A stretch of 6,797 bases of DNA. It comes from Chlamydiota bacterium. Its GTDB lineage: Bacteria; Chlamydiota; Chlamydiia; Chlamydiales; SM23-39. The stretch covers positions 1 through 6,797 of the forward strand of contig JAJFMM010000087.1 in NCBI GenBank assembly GCA_021772165.1, in the 5' to 3' direction. A program made the translations under genes and the position numbers. The notes under the pieces were generated by a model. That model was not told the DNA's origin. It was given only the letters and a program-made list of their open reading frames with translations, and ran no database searches. Below, in pieces: positions 5,462 through 6,797 of the stretch. The stretch's first letter is position 1. Every line of letters starts with the position of its first letter.

Positions 5462-6797
5462 GTGCTTGCTGGCAGTTGAGGGCGAGCTCCCGGAATCCTT
5501 TCCAGTAGGTGGTTTTGTCTTCTGTGTCCAAAAGCGTAATTCGAAGCGTATTCTCAATATCGTAAAAGAGAAGTGTTCGGGCTAGTTCATCTTGCATTTC
5601 TATCTCAGCGAGAGCTGAGAGGCCCGGTTTGTTTTCGATCAGGATGTCGAGGTGAGAGATAACTCGATTGAGGCTCTCGAGTAGCTCTTTCGTTTTCTCT
5701 TCGAGGATGGCTGCCGTATTTTCCGGCATCGGCGCGAGTGTAATGGCTTGATGAATCAAACCTCGCAGGTCTTGCTCATGCGGAAAGAGTTTGGTGGCTT
5801 CGGTAAGAGGCATCGATTCGATCCCTTTGAGCTCGAGGCCGTCTGCGGTGCACTGGATCCAGCGGCGATCCTTGCAGCGTTTCGCAAATTGTGAGAGTGC
5901 ATTGGACTCCATCACCCAACGCACGGCGCTGGATACTTTTTTCCCGTGTCGATCGTGGCGCTGTAGGTGGCGGTCGACCGGCTGCTGGAGTGTGGGCTCT
6001 TCGTCTATTGCATCGACGCCGTCTGCGTAGCGGCGATTGTCGGTGTAGGCGAGGTCGATGCCGTCAAACAGGATCGGATTGCACCCAAAATGGTGGGCGA
6101 TCGAGGCTGTTAGGGTGGTGACGGAGAGCGACTCTGCGGGGAGGTTTTCTCCGAGAAGAGGGTCTGTCAGGCCGAGTTGTTCTTCAAACCAGAGCTCTAG
6201 AATTCCCGACATGCCGGAGCGGAGGTAGCCTAGAGGCCCGTTGCAGGTCGCGAGGCAATCGGGATGAAGGCGTGAGGAAAAGAGCAGCGGCGTCTGAAAG
6301 GCAAAGCTGTTTTTCAGGCGCTCAAACTCCTCTTCGTTCGGGTCGATGGCGACGGCAAAGTGCGGCTCAATACCTTGTGCACTAAGTGCTGCGATCGCTG
6401 AGCCTCCTGCAAAGAGGATGGCGCGGTTTTCTAATTTACGCAGCGTCTCAATCGCTTTTTGTAGTGAGGGTCCGGCTCCGCAGATGATGGCGGGGATCGA
6501 TTGAAAGGCGTCTTTGAGATTGTTGGCGTAAAAGGCAGAGGGGAGATAGGCGAGTTTTTTCTTCAGATTGGAGATGAGGATGTGGCTGCAGAGTCTGTCG
6601 ACGTAGCTCGCATGGGTCAGTGCGGTTTTTTTGAGGAGCTGGAGCTTAAGGCGGGAAAAGTCTTTCCGGTTGCCGTGGCAATAGCAGACAAAGGAGCCTC
6701 GCAGGGGATAGCGCTCGGCGAGCTCTTCGAGTAGGGCTGTTTTCTCTCTCTTTTGCGGCAGGTGGTAGATTTCGGTCTGCTCTTGGCTGAGGATCTT
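5445..6797 (-). CDS. DUF115 / MptE-like protein, N-terminus outside the window
   Basis: The frame is open from the right edge to the TAG at 5445, giving 450 visible residues; the start lies beyond 6797. Numbering from the edge, a DUF115 (MptE-like, MAF-type) domain spans about 100-265. It shows AIICGAGPSL (103-112), a nucleotide-binding-like glycine turn, ILFAGGSAIAAL, then AVAIDP (148-153), SVTTLTASIAHHFGC (225-239) and NPILFDGIDLAYT (240-252) ahead of a charged, helical C-terminal region. Known relatives are an archaeal 6-hydroxymethyl-dihydropterin pyrophosphokinase and flagellin-glycosylating Maf proteins. With no flagellar gene in view, a transferase acting on another sugar, lipid or pterin is possible; the true substrate is unknown. 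It converges on and overlaps the small plus-strand gene by 17 bp. An ATG at 6212 is internal to the domain and not the start. Confidence 0.88.
   Translation of the reverse strand, partial: KILSQEQTEIYHLPQKREKTALLEELAERYPLRGSFVCYCHGNRKDFSRLKLQLLKKTALTHASYVDRLCSHILISNLKKKLAYLPSAFYANNLKDAFQSIPAIICGAGPSLQKAIETLRKLENRAILFAGGSAIAALSAQGIEPHFAVAIDPNEEEFERLKNSFAFQTPLLFSSRLHPDCLATCNGPLGYLRSGMSGILELWFEEQLGLTDPLLGENLPAESLSVTTLTASIAHHFGCNPILFDGIDLAYTDNRRYADGVDAIDEEPTLQQPVDRHLQRHDRHGKKVSSAVRWVMESNALSQFAKRCKDRRWIQCTADGLELKGIESMPLTEATKLFPHEQDLRGLIHQAITLAPMPENTAAILEEKTKELLESLNRVISHLDILIENKPGLSALAEIEMQDELARTLLFYDIENTLRITLLDTEDKTTYWKGFRELALNCQQALSASI
5453..5467. repeat. Inverted repeat across the convergent gene ends
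   Basis: AAGCACT-G-AGTGCTT is a perfect odd-centred palindrome with 7-bp arms. As RNA it would form a 6-bp stem with a TGA triloop, and that TGA is the stop codon of the small plus-strand gene. No T-run follows directly on either strand (TTTTT comes about a dozen bases later on the minus strand), so it is not a standard intrinsic terminator. It may still slow polymerase or protect 3' ends where the two convergent transcripts meet. Confidence 0.45.

Overview
The window reads as bacterial chromosome of about 50% GC with tightly packed genes on both strands. It most likely comes from a member of the Chlamydiota outside the genus Chlamydia (an environmental or amoeba-associated lineage). This assignment is an inference, at roughly 70%. 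It rests on the general look of PlsX, on a soluble PAS histidine kinase paired with an NtrC-type regulator (the CtcB/CtcC or AtoS/AtoC type), and on a large MptE-like (DUF115) protein. Another PVC-group bacterium cannot be excluded from the sequence alone. No tRNA, rRNA, CRISPR array, insertion sequence or phage gene was seen.

Left part (11-2594, all minus strand, read right to left): a predicted lipoprotein with an M15_3-type peptidase fold, then the conserved block yceD (DUF177) - rpmF (ribosomal protein L32) - plsX (phosphate acyltransferase of phospholipid synthesis). The last three are tightly spaced (12 bp between yceD and rpmF) or overlapping (rpmF and plsX share 17 bp) and look co-transcribed. 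rpmF is only 59 codons.

Middle part (2593-5043, plus strand): a two-gene operon for a cytosolic PAS sensor histidine kinase and a full three-domain sigma-54 activator (receiver, AAA+, Fis-type helix-turn-helix), separated by 3 bp. The kinase start codon and the best lipoprotein start codon on the opposite strand share one CATG (2592-2595), so the divergent genes have no intergenic region between them.

Right part (5044-6797): directly behind the activator is a GG-N10-GC element resembling a sigma-54 -24/-12 promoter (5051-5066). It is followed by a small unknown gene (5090-5461, 123 codons, six cysteines, hydrophobic stretches, lower GC than its neighbours). That gene ends convergently, with a 17-bp overlap, against a large minus-strand DUF115/MptE-like gene that runs off the right edge.

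How the genes may work together: the left block is housekeeping (ribosome and membrane lipid supply). The centre is a complete sigma-54 signalling switch, and the small gene behind it is a candidate direct target. The sigma-54 link is the most interesting hypothesis here, and it is an inference from a partial promoter match.
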